Source: Lutjanus erythropterus (Eukaryota > Chordata > Actinopteri > Lutjaniformes > Lutjanidae). From it: 64,000 bases of DNA. The stretch spans positions 26,225,922 through 26,289,921 of the forward strand of contig CM034599.1 in the NCBI GenBank assembly GCA_020091685.1. Reading direction: 5' to 3'. Position 1 is the stretch's first letter. Every line of letters starts with the position of its first letter. Position numbers and translations under genes: made by a program. Below the pieces are notes generated by a model, which saw only the letters and a list, made by a program, of their open reading frames with translations, did not search any database and was not told the origin of the DNA. Shown here piece after piece: positions 26,101-34,494 of the stretch.

Positions 26101-27008
26101 AGAGCTGCTGTATAGGATATAATGGACCCCCTCAGAAACGCCTTAGCTGTTTCCCATAGTAAAGAAGGATCTGTACCAGGAGTGTTATTTGTTAACATAA
26201 AAAATTCCCATTGTTTTTCAAGAAAACTCATGAATGGGGGACTACTCAGGAGTGAGGGACTGAGCCGCCAGTGGCGAGTGGAAGGATCAAGATAAGGAGG
26301 GGAAATAACTATAGATACTGGATTATGGTCAGACAGTGTACATATGCCAATAGAGCAATTTTTAACTCTATCTATTACCTCTCTGGAAGTCAGAAAATAG
26401 TCAATTCTTGATAGAGATTGATGGGGATGTGAATAAAAAGTATAATCTTTAACCCCTGGATTTGTGACCCTCCAAATGTCAAAAAGATTCAAATCTACAC
26501 ACAATTCCTTCAATCTTGCTGTCTTATTTGAAATAGAAGGTTTTGGTGGGGATTGATCAATACTAGCATCCTGAACACAATTAAAATCTCCTCCAATAAT
26601 TGTGAGAGGAGTCATAATTGGAGAGATTGCAGCAATTAATTTAGAGAAAAACGGGGGCTCATACTGATTAGGGGCATAGACAGAACCGATAATAATACGT
26701 TCCCCATACAGAAAACCCGAAATAATGACATAACGGCCTTCATCATCTTTAAACACCTCATCTAAGGTAAAAGGCATTTTTTTATGTATAAGTATAGCGA
26801 CTCCCCTGCTATGAGAATTAAAAGATGAATAAAAAACTTGGCCTACCCAGCTTCTCCTTAATTTAATGTGTTCCAAATCTGTCAAATGTGTTTCCTGTAG
26901 AAGAGCAATTTGTACATTTTCTTTTTTTAAAAATGAAATGATCTTCTGTCTTTTCACAACATGACTAACCCCCTTGACATTCAAAGAAATAATTTTAGTA
27001 TCACACAT
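23166..27008 (-). CDS. L1 ORF2: endonuclease-reverse transcriptase, intact
   Basis: This 1280-residue protein nicks target DNA and copies the L1 RNA at the nick (target-primed reverse transcription). An APE-like endonuclease spans about 1-235: N10, E39 in LLQETH, Y111 in SVYAPN, D141 and N143 in GGDFN, D203 in RIDYF, and D227-H228 in SDHNP. The reverse transcriptase spans about 445-770: GKAPGPDG at 467-474, D597 in SLDAEKAFD, GTRQGCPLSPLLF at 653-665, and YADD at 697-700. The C-terminal knuckle is C1125, C1128, H1137, C1142. Length and residue positions are close to mammalian L1 ORF2 (about 1275 residues). The start is the first ATG, followed within 10 residues by the conserved IISLNVKG block. 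A stop in another frame lies 2 nt upstream. There is no internal stop or frameshift. The zinc spacing C-x2-C-x8-H-x4-C differs by one residue from the human form. Confidence 0.97.
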   Translation of the reverse strand: MCDTKIISLNVKGVSHVVKRQKIISFLKKENVQIALLQETHLTDLEHIKLRRSWVGQVFYSSFNSHSRGVAILIHKKMPFTLDEVFKDDEGRYVIISGFLYGERIIIGSVYAPNQYEPPFFSKLIAAISPIMTPLTIIGGDFNCVQDASIDQSPPKPSISNKTARLKELCVDLNLFDIWRVTNPGVKDYTFYSHPHQSLSRIDYFLTSREVIDRVKNCSIGICTLSDHNPVSIVISPPYLDPSTRHWRLSPSLLSSPPFMSFLEKQWEFFMLTNNTPGTDPSLLWETAKAFLRGSIISYTAALKRNAIKKQLELERLIQDLEKQLKVSISKDVLKKLEVARSALNQLLTSKAETSILFAKQRLYEHGNKPGRLLARLAKGRSDTNLISSLKNNNGDRFYESKKINAIMRQFYSQLYSSECDTSDDLRRSFLEKIKLPSLTEEQQAVLNRPITKEEVLDAIRTLKSGKAPGPDGYGPEFYKKMSRVIVDPLTDMYLDSFKKGFLPTTLNLANISLILKKNKPPDECGSYRPISLINVDSKLLSKILARRLEDYLPLLINADQTGFIKNRLSYSNVRRLLNVIQYSSQTKQKTLAISLDAEKAFDRVEWGFMWDVLDKFGLGGEFLNWIKIIYHSPEACVLTNGVRSSPFPLHRGTRQGCPLSPLLFALTLEPLAECIRNHKDIHGVTLGRTVHKMALYADDIILFVTSPEISVPAILSVINAFSLISGYKVNYTKSEAMPLGNFGSINSLSNFPFRWATSGFVYLGIKVSPNVGDLWKLNFTFTIGAIKKDLERWHDLPLSWIGRISLIKMSILPRLLYPLQMLPLWIPKKVLLDLERTFSRFIWHNKKPRIRMKTLQLPGGRGGLALPNLRFYNWACHTRIIWGWLQSHLNSVTNIDEWFTTPFSLLSKLTNAARTTPEIKDNPIIHNTIKVWHDMIKFVGKNTPAYGLIPLTKNEGFVPGIGNSVFDIWHAKGIRLLGDLYQENILMSFQQLQEKYSIPSAHFFGYLQVRHFIQSKMKNFPPDTPPFSDIDLFILKRRDIKHFLSHSYSLFCSIDPSDIRKVIQKWEGDLGGEYIEDDWEEAISSVKSTFICNRMRETQFKILHRCHITPVIRNKINNQISPLCNKCKRNIGTYIHNFWECPGISKFWSNIAHELGKIFSVKVAKDPGLFILGLPSKTLSLSKVNFKLCDKLLLLARRCILKRWISERPPSVKQWLHETYSILPLERLTAHVKGNDELFERSWSAFLRYLPPSLRDIIKKGRFTLDWNTLSLLDPRMSL

Positions 27009-27791
27009 TATTATATGGTGTAAAAATTTAGGCTACCCATAATACAAGTTCCATGTAAGGTGAGATCAGAAGCTATGTCTAGTATTAAATATGTGGATCT
27101 TAGCGTGAATGTATTACAAAAAAATATCCAAGGCTTCAATGGTGGCGGTGGTGGAAAAAAACACATAAAGGTACTGTTAGACAAAACTTTGCCCACAAAC
27201 AATGGGCATAGAACAACGAAAATAGCCCTAACGGGTCTAACAACTCGCATGGAACAAAACCAGGAACAACAGGTTTGTAAAACACTCAAGAAAGGGTACA
27301 TGACGCTGAAAGGGATTGATGCACCAGAGAAGAGCACCGGTATCAGTGATCCAGCCACCCCGACAGAGTTTGCTAGACAACCGCACCAATAAATCTCCTC
27401 AACCCCCTCCCTCCCACCCCATCAACCCAAAGCATCTCTTTATACATTCAAAAAGTCATACCTCAAGATATTTCAAAATGAAGTTCACCACAGGATCAAA
27501 AAAAAAAGAAAAAGAAAGACATGCTGCTCACATAAAGTAGTGGGCCAGCTTCTCATGATATATTGCCTGCAGCCATGGGAACCCTAAATTATCAACAACA
27601 AAAACAAAAAAAGTAGTGAAACTATATAAACAATGCAGTATGTCATTGAAGTTTTGTGTATCATCAGGAGCTGCACTCAGAGCCAATATGTGATGTGTTT
27701 ACTCAGTATTAGGAAAGTCACGAACTCTTAAATCTCCGGGCGGCAGCATTGCGCTATGCATGTATGAAGAGAGTTTCAGTTCTTACTTTGA
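27009..27791 (-). other. L1 inter-ORF spacer
   Basis: This 783-bp region separates ORF1 from ORF2, far longer than the roughly 60 nt in human L1. On the sense strand a 115-codon frame (27358 down to 27011) ends with TAA two bases before the ORF2 ATG (TAATAATG). It is overlapped by a 110-codon frame on the other strand. Neither resembles a known protein. On the plus strand 27141-27154 has four GG runs, and 27497-27519 is A-rich. Confidence 0.75.
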
Positions 27792-28646
27792 TCATGGCAG
27801 TCTATCCAGAAAGCGTTGTGCCTCTCCCGGGGACCGAAAGGTACACCTCTCTCCATTGTGAGTGAGGCTGAGGATAGCCGGGAAGCGCATAGAGAAGCGG
27901 ATGTTCAGTTCAATCAGTCGCTCACACACCTTGTTGAAACTGCGGCGTTGCTCCTTAACCGTGGCAGAAAAATCCTGTTGAATAAACACCTTTTGACCAT
28001 CGTGCAGCAGTTGCCGTTGTTTGCTCAGCCCAGCCAGGACCCGTTGTTTATCCCGGGGGTTGTGTAGCTTAAGGATGACGGGTCTAGGGCGATCCTCCCT
28101 CGGTGGTCCGAAACTTCGGTGAGCCCGGTCGATTTTAATTATGCCTCGCTTAGTGTCCAAATTTAAAACTTTTGGAAGCCAGGATTCAAAAAATGCGACG
28201 GGTTGGTTACCTTCGGCGCCTTCCTTCAGACCCACAATTCTAATATTATCCCGCCTCGTTCTGTTCTCGATGTCGTCTGCTTTTTCAGTGAGCTTTTGCA
28301 ACTTCAGCTCAGCCTCCCGTAGCTTGTGTTCTGTGGCGGTAAGCGCGTCCTCCATTGTGGATACTCGGCGCTCGGCTTCGTCCAGTCTTTTAGTGTTGCT
28401 ATCCACCCGGGCTGTCATTGTTTCTAAAGCAGTGGTGAATTTGGCCAACTTCTCTTCCAAAATCCTGCCGACGCTCTCAGTAACTTCCCGAACAAGCTGT
28501 GATGAGTAGCCGTCACCGGAGTCGCCATCTTGTACCTCGCTATCACCTGGTCTACTCCTCAGATTTCTTTGAGCTTTACCTGCTTTTTCAAACGGAGCCG
28601 TGTTACTTTCCCTGCTCGACATTGTCTGATAGTATAGTAGAGCCAA
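27792..28646 (-). CDS. L1 ORF1: coiled-coil RNA-binding chaperone, intact
   Basis: This 284-residue protein matches the L1 ORF1p layout (Transposase_22 family). It binds the element RNA as a trimer and helps strand annealing during retrotransposition in the cytoplasm and nucleus. A charged, disordered N-terminus (1-50) is followed by a heptad-patterned coiled coil (about 52-130). An RRM-like domain (about 132-215) opens with DIENRTRRDNIRIVGL at 125-140 and contains IDRAHRSFG at 172-180. A C-terminal domain (about 216-284) contains the KVFIQQDFS segment. Two starts are possible: Met1 (28646) or Met9 in QTMSSRE (28622). The second gives a more hydrophilic start, and translation could use either. 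There is no stop or frameshift. It lies 110 nt from the element's 5' end and shares one transcript with ORF2. Confidence 0.95.
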   Translation of the reverse strand: MALLYYQTMSSRESNTAPFEKAGKAQRNLRSRPGDSEVQDGDSGDGYSSQLVREVTESVGRILEEKLAKFTTALETMTARVDSNTKRLDEAERRVSTMEDALTATEHKLREAELKLQKLTEKADDIENRTRRDNIRIVGLKEGAEGNQPVAFFESWLPKVLNLDTKRGIIKIDRAHRSFGPPREDRPRPVILKLHNPRDKQRVLAGLSKQRQLLHDGQKVFIQQDFSATVKEQRRSFNKVCERLIELNIRFSMRFPAILSLTHNGERCTFRSPGEAQRFLDRLP

Positions 28647-28756
28647 ACAAAAGTGAAAATTAACTGCCCCTGATCATATATAATGCAAATTAGGTTCGAT
28701 GTGAGCGGGAGCTCGGTGCCAGTTCACCCTCTCAGCCCGGTGACGTCATATCCCCC
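28647..28756 (-). promoter_or_regulatory. L1 5' UTR / internal promoter with CRE and octamer motifs
   Basis: The 110-nt 5' UTR begins with five G bases. A perfect CRE palindrome TGACGTCA (28741-28748) starts 8 nt inside the element, and a perfect POU octamer ATTTGCAT (28683-28690) lies next to TTATATATG. LINEs need a promoter inside the transcribed region. CREB/ATF and POU sites are well-known activators, the latter active in germ cells and early embryos. The sites are directly visible, but their use is inferred. Confidence 0.6.
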
Positions 28757-28771
28757 CACTTATTGCATTTT
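28757..28771 (+). repeat. Target-site duplication of the L1, 5' side
   Basis: Identical to 22777-22791. It is followed by AATATAACC, so the empty site has TTTT/AA at the nick. Confidence 0.95.
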
Positions 28772-29619
28772 AATATAACCATTTTCACTGACAGCACAGG
28801 CATTTACCCACTGTTCAAGGCATTTTTTTTTTTCAGACAGATTTGCGATTATAAAATCGTAATTTGATTGACACATCATTGAAGCATGCCTGTTGGTCAG
28901 AATCAGACCTTAATTTGATCAACTAATTGTGAGTTTATGGAGAGCAGGACGAGACAGGCCGAAGGTTGAACCAGCTGAAACACAGAGTACTAACTGGCTG
29001 TTTCTGTCTCTCTCTTGAATAGATGAACGGAAACCACAGTTTTGGTGCACAGGCCATAAGAATGGACAAGCACTGTTTTTACATGTGAAAGCATTTTCAG
29101 AGCAAGCCAGCTTAGCATGTAGAGTAAGTATTATGCTAAAAAGGTAGTATGCACAAGCCTGGGGCTGCATATGTTGGCCTTCAAGGAGACAGATGGTGGT
29201 GGTGGACAACTATAACAGACTCAATCGGTGTCATAGAAAGCACTGTACAAGGTCTACACATTATATAATTAATGTATGATTGTCACTCATAATTCACCCT
29301 AAGTGTACCCTGCTGTTCGTCCAGTGCATGCTGGAATAAGTTCCTGCCTGCTGCAACCATGAACATACAGTAACATGTAGGTATAGAACATGGATACATG
29401 GATAATAAATAATGTTTGTAGGTACAACGGATATAGGATAGACTATATGTAGAGGACTGAGGGGTAGAAGATTGGTCAGTTTCATAGTTTTGCAAGTGTT
29501 TGAACCATTTCATATTATAGGGCTTTAAGGCTGCCCCCGGAAAGCTGAAGATTTGAAACAGTTTTTTTATTCCTTTTTCAGTCAGTGTGCATCATAATAA
29601 CCATTTTAAAAAGAGCTTA
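28772..29619. other. Non-coding stretch, no gene seen
   Basis: Host sequence downstream of the L1 insertion site. Short frames only, no recognised repeat or RNA gene. Confidence 0.55.
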
Positions 29620-30030
29620 CACAAACGCAAAAAGATAACATTTCAATGAGGAAATATAAATAAGAGGAATTATATCTTATATCCATTATATCTAGCTTTA
29701 CATTAGCTGTTGCACTTATTTGAAAGAAATCCTCGTCACATCATGAATTGGTGGTTCACTGATGAAAGAAGGTGGAACAAGTGGCACCACAAACCACAAA
29801 ACTGAAGGAAGCAGAAAAGAGTGAAGTGGAGCGCAGGTGCTACACCGTCAGACACTTAACCCCACTTTCTTGTTTTCGTGTGTTTGCTTGCAGCAGGCTC
29901 AGATTGTTATTAGAAGTATCTGACAAAATCATGGAAAGTATCACTACAATAACAAACCTTTCGTTTAAGGAGTAATATTTCGTTAAGGCAGAAGCAGGTG
30001 TCTTATTGCTCTCACCAAACTAAACAGACT
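29620..30030 (+). repeat. Dispersed repeat pair, copy 2 (mate at 7930-8375)
   Basis: It shares the ordered landmarks listed for the mate, most clearly ACATTAGCTGTTGCACTTATTT, AATCCTCGTCAC, TATCACTACA, TTTAAGGAGTAAT and GTGTCTTATTGCTCTCAC. Same orientation as the mate, non-coding. Confidence 0.55.
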
Positions 30031-30491
30031 CTCTTAGCAAAACTATAATTTTAACATCATCATCAACTTTATTCAAACTTAACAAAAGCAAAATAAAACT
30101 CATCAAAACCATCTTGGTTTGTCTTTTCATTGTTCCAACAAACACCAACACCAGTCTGGTTGAAATAAACCTGTAATTTATATTAAAACCTAGTCTGATT
30201 TGACTGGAATCATTTTTAGTTGGGTACAGTCCTTGAGGGTTTATTGGGTTGCTTGCTGTTGTTTAGTCTTTGATGGCCCATGACTGAAGAGACTTCAGTT
30301 GGGGAGCAACTGTTGAAATGGTGGGTAACACAAACACCCCTTTTCACCATTTTCGTCAGATTTCTCTCTCTGCATCATTTGTTATTTCCTTATTATTTCA
30401 TCTTTTGCCTCAACTCACCGGCTTTCTCCCTCCATTCGTCTCAATCTCTCTGCATCACTCTGTTCTTTCTTCCTGTTCCACTTCTTTCTTC

Positions 30492-30496
<5 letters not shown>
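30031..30496. other. Non-coding stretch, no gene seen
   Basis: Host sequence that becomes pyrimidine-rich towards the (TC)n tract. The open frames across it are low-complexity. Confidence 0.55.

Positions 30497-30547
<51 letters not shown>
30497..30547. repeat. (TC)n microsatellite
   Basis: 51 bp of perfect TC, a polypurine/polypyrimidine mirror-type tract that can form triplex DNA. Confidence 0.97.
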
Positions 30548-30551
<4 letters not shown>

Positions 30552-30832
30552 CTCTTTCACCACACAGTATCGGATCCTGCGTGACAGAAGCCACTTTAGA
30601 GATTTTTGCTGCTGCTGTTTTATGTAGGGAAGCACTCATACACACACAGAGACACACACACACAGACACCCAGACTAATGAATGTGTACAATTCTTCCTT
30701 GCACAGGCAGACACATACTCCCTTGTAAAAGTATGTCTATTTCTTGTCTTTTGTTTTTGTCCCTTTCCTTCTATCCTTTGCTCAATCTCTACTGCTTCCA
30801 CACAGAAGGACAACACAAAAATACACACATGG

Positions 30833-30853
30833 ACACACACACACACACACACA
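30833..30853. repeat. (AC)n microsatellite
   Basis: A short perfect AC tract upstream of the longer TG and AC tracts of this cluster. Confidence 0.9.
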
Positions 30854-30934
30854 TGCTCCCTGCTCCAGAGGCCCCAGAGCAAACGCTGTTATCAGCACTC
30901 CACAGGAACAGACCAGTGACTCAGCCTGTCTGAC

Positions 30935-30955
30935 TGTGTGTGTGTGTGTGTGTGT

Positions 30956-31011
<56 letters not shown>
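30935..31011. repeat. (TG)n microsatellite
   Basis: About 77 bp of TG with one A interruption at 30961. It faces an AC tract 143 bp downstream, with which it can pair. Confidence 0.97.
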
Positions 31012-31013
<2 letters not shown>

Positions 31014-31151
31014 AACGTCTCAACAGCCTAAAGACTCACAGTTTCAGTCAGATGTCCCTAGCTCTCTCTGCCTTCAGAGCTCGAAGGACACACTCTCACA
31101 CCTGGTCAACACTTAGCAGGTTATTTCTCGCTTTTCTGGACGTGCAATGAC

Positions 31152-31154
<3 letters not shown>

Positions 31155-31233
<79 letters not shown>
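31155..31233. repeat. (AC)n microsatellite
   Basis: 79 bp of perfect AC, complementary to the TG tract at 30935-31011. Confidence 0.97.
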
Positions 31234-31234
<1 letters not shown>

Positions 31235-32051
31235 CTGCCACAATTAGGAAATTTACTTTGGTATTATTTGATAAGAATCTGAAAAATCTCTGGTTCATGT
31301 GAAACTTTGTTCAAAGCCAATTTGTGTTACAGTTACACAAACTCTGTTTTCTGGTTGTGTTTTAAGCAACCAACAAACATTTAGCTTAAGCCAAAGCTAA
31401 CCACATGTGCAGTGTTTGTGGAGAGTTCGCCTTTGAATGCATATGTTGTCCTGACTCAGGATGATGGGGTGGCCCATAGAGAGAGTGGACCCTCCAACAA
31501 TGTGTGGAGCAGAGAACAGGCCCCTTGCAAATTATTCAGATTGCCACCTGAGAAATATACCTGTAATCAAAGAAGAACTTAATCTAAAAACAGAATCTGC
31601 ACACACCATTTAAAGTTGGCCCCTCCTCCCGGCTCAATGAACAAGAGAGATGGTGAGAGACATAGAGTGTGAATTATGAGTGTCGGAACAAACTTAAAAA
31701 TAAGGAAGGGCTGAGGTTCTACCCAGAACAATTTGACTCTGAAGAATCATTTCTGGAAGAACAAGTTTTGTCAAGGGCTCTCTGTTAAAAGAAAAAAAAA
31801 CAGTTCCTGGTAGAACCCCCTGGTTAGGTTTTAGATAAAACCCCTGGAATATAGAAGTGCAGAACACCCTAGGTGAGTTCTTGATGAAACCACTGGAGTA
31901 TAAAAGAGTCCTTGGCAGTGAATCAGAGAATTAATTATTTTCTGACTGTGTCACTGTGCTTATGTTCTAAAACTCAAGTAAACACACCCACACCTCTGAA
32001 CAGCGCAGGACTGTGTGTGACTACAGCTGAAGCAACCCTCAGTCTGCTGTG

Positions 32052-32086
<35 letters not shown>

Positions 32087-32168
32087 CTCTTTCTGCAGAG
32101 AGACACACTATGAAAAAAAAAAAGCCAATTGAATGAATACTTTCTTTGGTATTTTGTTATATAAAGAT
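31234..32168. other. Non-coding stretch with one microsatellite
   Basis: Host sequence with an A run near 31792 and a (TG)n tract at 32054-32082. No gene or recognised repeat otherwise. Confidence 0.55.
32054..32082. repeat. (TG)n microsatellite
   Basis: 29 bp of perfect TG. Confidence 0.95.
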
Positions 32169-32440
32169 AGAGCTGTAATGATTAATCAGGAAATTGGTAA
32201 CTAATCAGTTATTAAATTAATTGCCAACTATTTTGATAATAGGTTAATAATTAAGAACAAATGGTCCAAAAAAGTCCTAATTCTCTAATTCCAGCCTCCC
32301 AAGTTTTTTTCTACTGACTGAATATCTTTGGGTGATGCACAGAACAAGACAAGGCAATAACTTGGCCTTTCAGCACCCTTTTCTTGCATTTTATTGACCT
32401 ACAGATCAATCGGCAATGAAAATAATCATTATTTGCTGCC
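32169..32440 (-). mobile_element. Decayed MITE of the 'GCTGCAACTA...GATTA' family, copy 2
   Basis: It starts AGAGCTGTAATGATTAATC and ends GAAAATAATCATTATTTGCTGCC, which are imperfectly inverted ends. Inside are CCAACTATTTTGATAATAGG, TAATTCTCTAATTCCAGC and TGAATATCTTTGGGT. The A-and-T-rich body matches copies at 15121 and 47468. Non-coding. Orientation is relative to 15121 and approximate. Confidence 0.7.
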
Positions 32441-34419
32441 ATATTTACACTTATGCAATGATTATTGCTGAGTAATATATACAGTATATGCTGATGTCCA
32501 ATGTCAAGCGTCATTTTGATCATGTGAACAGCCAATATGAAATACAGTAGCTAGTTTAGCGCAAAATTTGTCAAGACTGGCAAACTGAGCACATCTGCAA
32601 GCTGAGTGAGCAGTCGTGCCTTTCAAACATAAAAGCAGCAGTAAGAAAAGAACAGGAGGAGAAGGGAGCAAAGCTCCATAAATTAGATTCCTTTGGCTTT
32701 TTTATAAATGGTGCCAGCCTATGGACAACCCCCGTCAAGCACCAATGAAGCAGTCTGGCTGGCATCAATAGTGTATTAACAAGCGTGCAGCAGGTAACGA
32801 CAGGAACGATGTGGACTTGGGCCTCTTATGACTAACTTATGCCTCGGTAGGCAGAAATGTTTCACTCAAACTGATAAATTTAACCTCATGTCATACCGTT
32901 GACTCTGTATGGAAAGTAAGGTGGACAAAGCTTCCCAGGTTCCCACACTGCGAGAACCACTTGCTGAGTGACAGCTGCCTCTCTTGTGTGGGCGTGACAT
33001 CCACTATTCACCACAAGGCCCAGGAACTTGGCTCTCTGAGAAAGTTCCAGGCTCCTCTTGGTGCAATTAAAGCACTAAAAGCTCAAAAGATAGAGATGAG
33101 CGTTGGTCTTTTGAGGGTATATCAAGAGTTAGTTACTCAAGTAATTCAAAATCCTTAGTCCTCTCTAAGGCGGGGGGGCTGTATTCCTCGTCAAGGTGCT
33201 GGAAGACAGAAAAAGTGTGAAGTAGGCCAGGAATTTGTAAGCCTTTTGAAGCAACATATAAGGATTTGCTCTTCCCAAATTGAAATTGGGAAATAGGCAT
33301 CCTTTCTGTAGGTTGTCTTTGCACATTTCTGTAAAAGCTGTGGTGCTTTTATGCTGGGCACAGCCACTTTGCAGATAGTATGTCTTAAAGTCCCTGCACA
33401 TACTGAATGTGTAACTCTGCAGAACTATTCCCTAATACCCACATACACAAAACCAAACTACGCACAGGGATTTACAGAATATTAAGTATCTAAATGAGTA
33501 AGCCAACCCTTCTCAAAAAACATTTAAAGTATACAAGAAAAATTAACTGCGATTTTTATGTCTGACTCATTTACATCCTATTGTTTTATATTGTAACCAA
33601 CTAGCCACTCAACTGAGGATGGCTGCATAAAAACCACCCTGCAGTGCTAAGGAATGTTTTTGGGTGGCACAACAGAATGGTTGCATGTGTCAGCACACCA
33701 TGGGTTGCCAGAACAAAACGAAGAACGAAAAAAAAAAGAAAGCAACAAACAAGGATGAGTCAAGAGTGGGAGGCTGATAAAAAAAAATCACACAAGAGCA
33801 ATATCCACAATTTAGGAACATTCAGAAAATACCAGCTCTCTAAACAGGACCCCGCTGTCACATTACACTTCTATTAAAGGGCAGTTTGCATAATTTATTA
33901 TATTTTCCTGATATAAAAAAAGATATTTGCCCTATTATATAAGCATTCTGATCTCAGATATTTCAGTAGTAAGTATTCATTTTAATTTTTGGTGTTGCTC
34001 AACAATATTTAAGCTTGCAGGAGAACCTACGGTGACTCCAAAACCCATGAGAGACCCTCTCTAAAGCCATTGTTTAGTTAGTCTGTTCTGGGCTACTGTA
34101 GAGACATGATGAAACTGACACCTTTGTAGATATAATTGGCACATTCTAATGTAAGGAAAATATTCTTATTTTCAACTGATTATACACTAATCAAAACATA
34201 CTTATGAATATTAAATTTCTGTCAATAGATACCGATAAATCGTTCACATTGGACCTTTGGGGACTTAAATATTAAAAGATAATGCCCACAAAAAGCTGCA
34301 GCTTGTTCACACTGCTGTGGGCAAGTGATACACAAGTATCCACTGCAGTAGCACCAGCCTGTAAGACTCCTCGACTCACCCTCCACACTCCTCCATATGA
34401 TTTTCTTGAGCGGCATAAA
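32441..34419. other. Non-coding stretch, no gene seen
   Basis: Short open frames only, no RNA gene and no repeat that I can delimit. Confidence 0.55.
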
Positions 34420-34494
34420 GGGACTAAAACTTGCATTTCATTGTGCAACCCTGTGTTGCAAAATGACAAATAAATGAACTTTGAACCTTGAACG
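34420..34494 (+). mobile_element. Possible LINE 3' tail
   Basis: AAACTTGCATTTCATTGTGCAACC, then GACAAATAAATGAACTTTGAACCTTGAAC, resembles the 3' ends of fish L2/CR1-like LINEs. These end in an ACAATAAA-like motif and short simple repeats (here TTGAACC/TTGAAC). No coding part is present upstream, so it is at best a short truncated tail. Confidence 0.35.

Larger units (their letters stand above)
22792..28756 (-). mobile_element. Full-length L1-clade non-LTR retrotransposon
   Basis: A complete LINE of about 5.97 kb reads on the minus strand: 5' end at 28756, 110-nt 5' UTR, ORF1, 783-bp spacer, ORF2, 3' UTR of about 370 nt with AATAAA, and a poly(A) tail (T run 22788-22805 on the plus strand). 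Identical 15-bp duplications flank it at 22777 and 28757. ORF1 has the coiled-coil plus RNA-binding layout of L1 ORF1p. ORF2 has an APE-type endonuclease, reverse transcriptase and zinc knuckle at almost the same residue positions as mammalian L1. Both ORFs are free of stops and frameshifts and the duplication is perfect, which implies a recent insertion that may still be competent. The empty site rejoins as GCATTTT/AATATAACC, a standard L1 endonuclease target. I cannot assign a named subfamily without a repeat library. Confidence 0.97.

Noticed and set aside
27060..27392. 110-codon plus-strand frame in the L1 spacer
   Set aside because: It overlaps the sense-strand spacer frame and has no recognisable domain. 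Frames open on both strands suggest composition rather than coding.
28141..28509. 122-codon plus-strand frame opposite L1 ORF1
   Set aside because: It is the serine-rich antisense shadow of the ORF1 coiled coil and has no independent features.
30415..30882. 155-codon minus-strand frame with an RE-repeat
   Set aside because: Driven by the (TC)n tract and flanking CA repeats, with no conserved protein pattern.
30782..31031. Histidine/threonine or cysteine/valine repeat proteins on both strands
   Set aside because: These are translations of (CA)n/(TG)n microsatellites, not genes.
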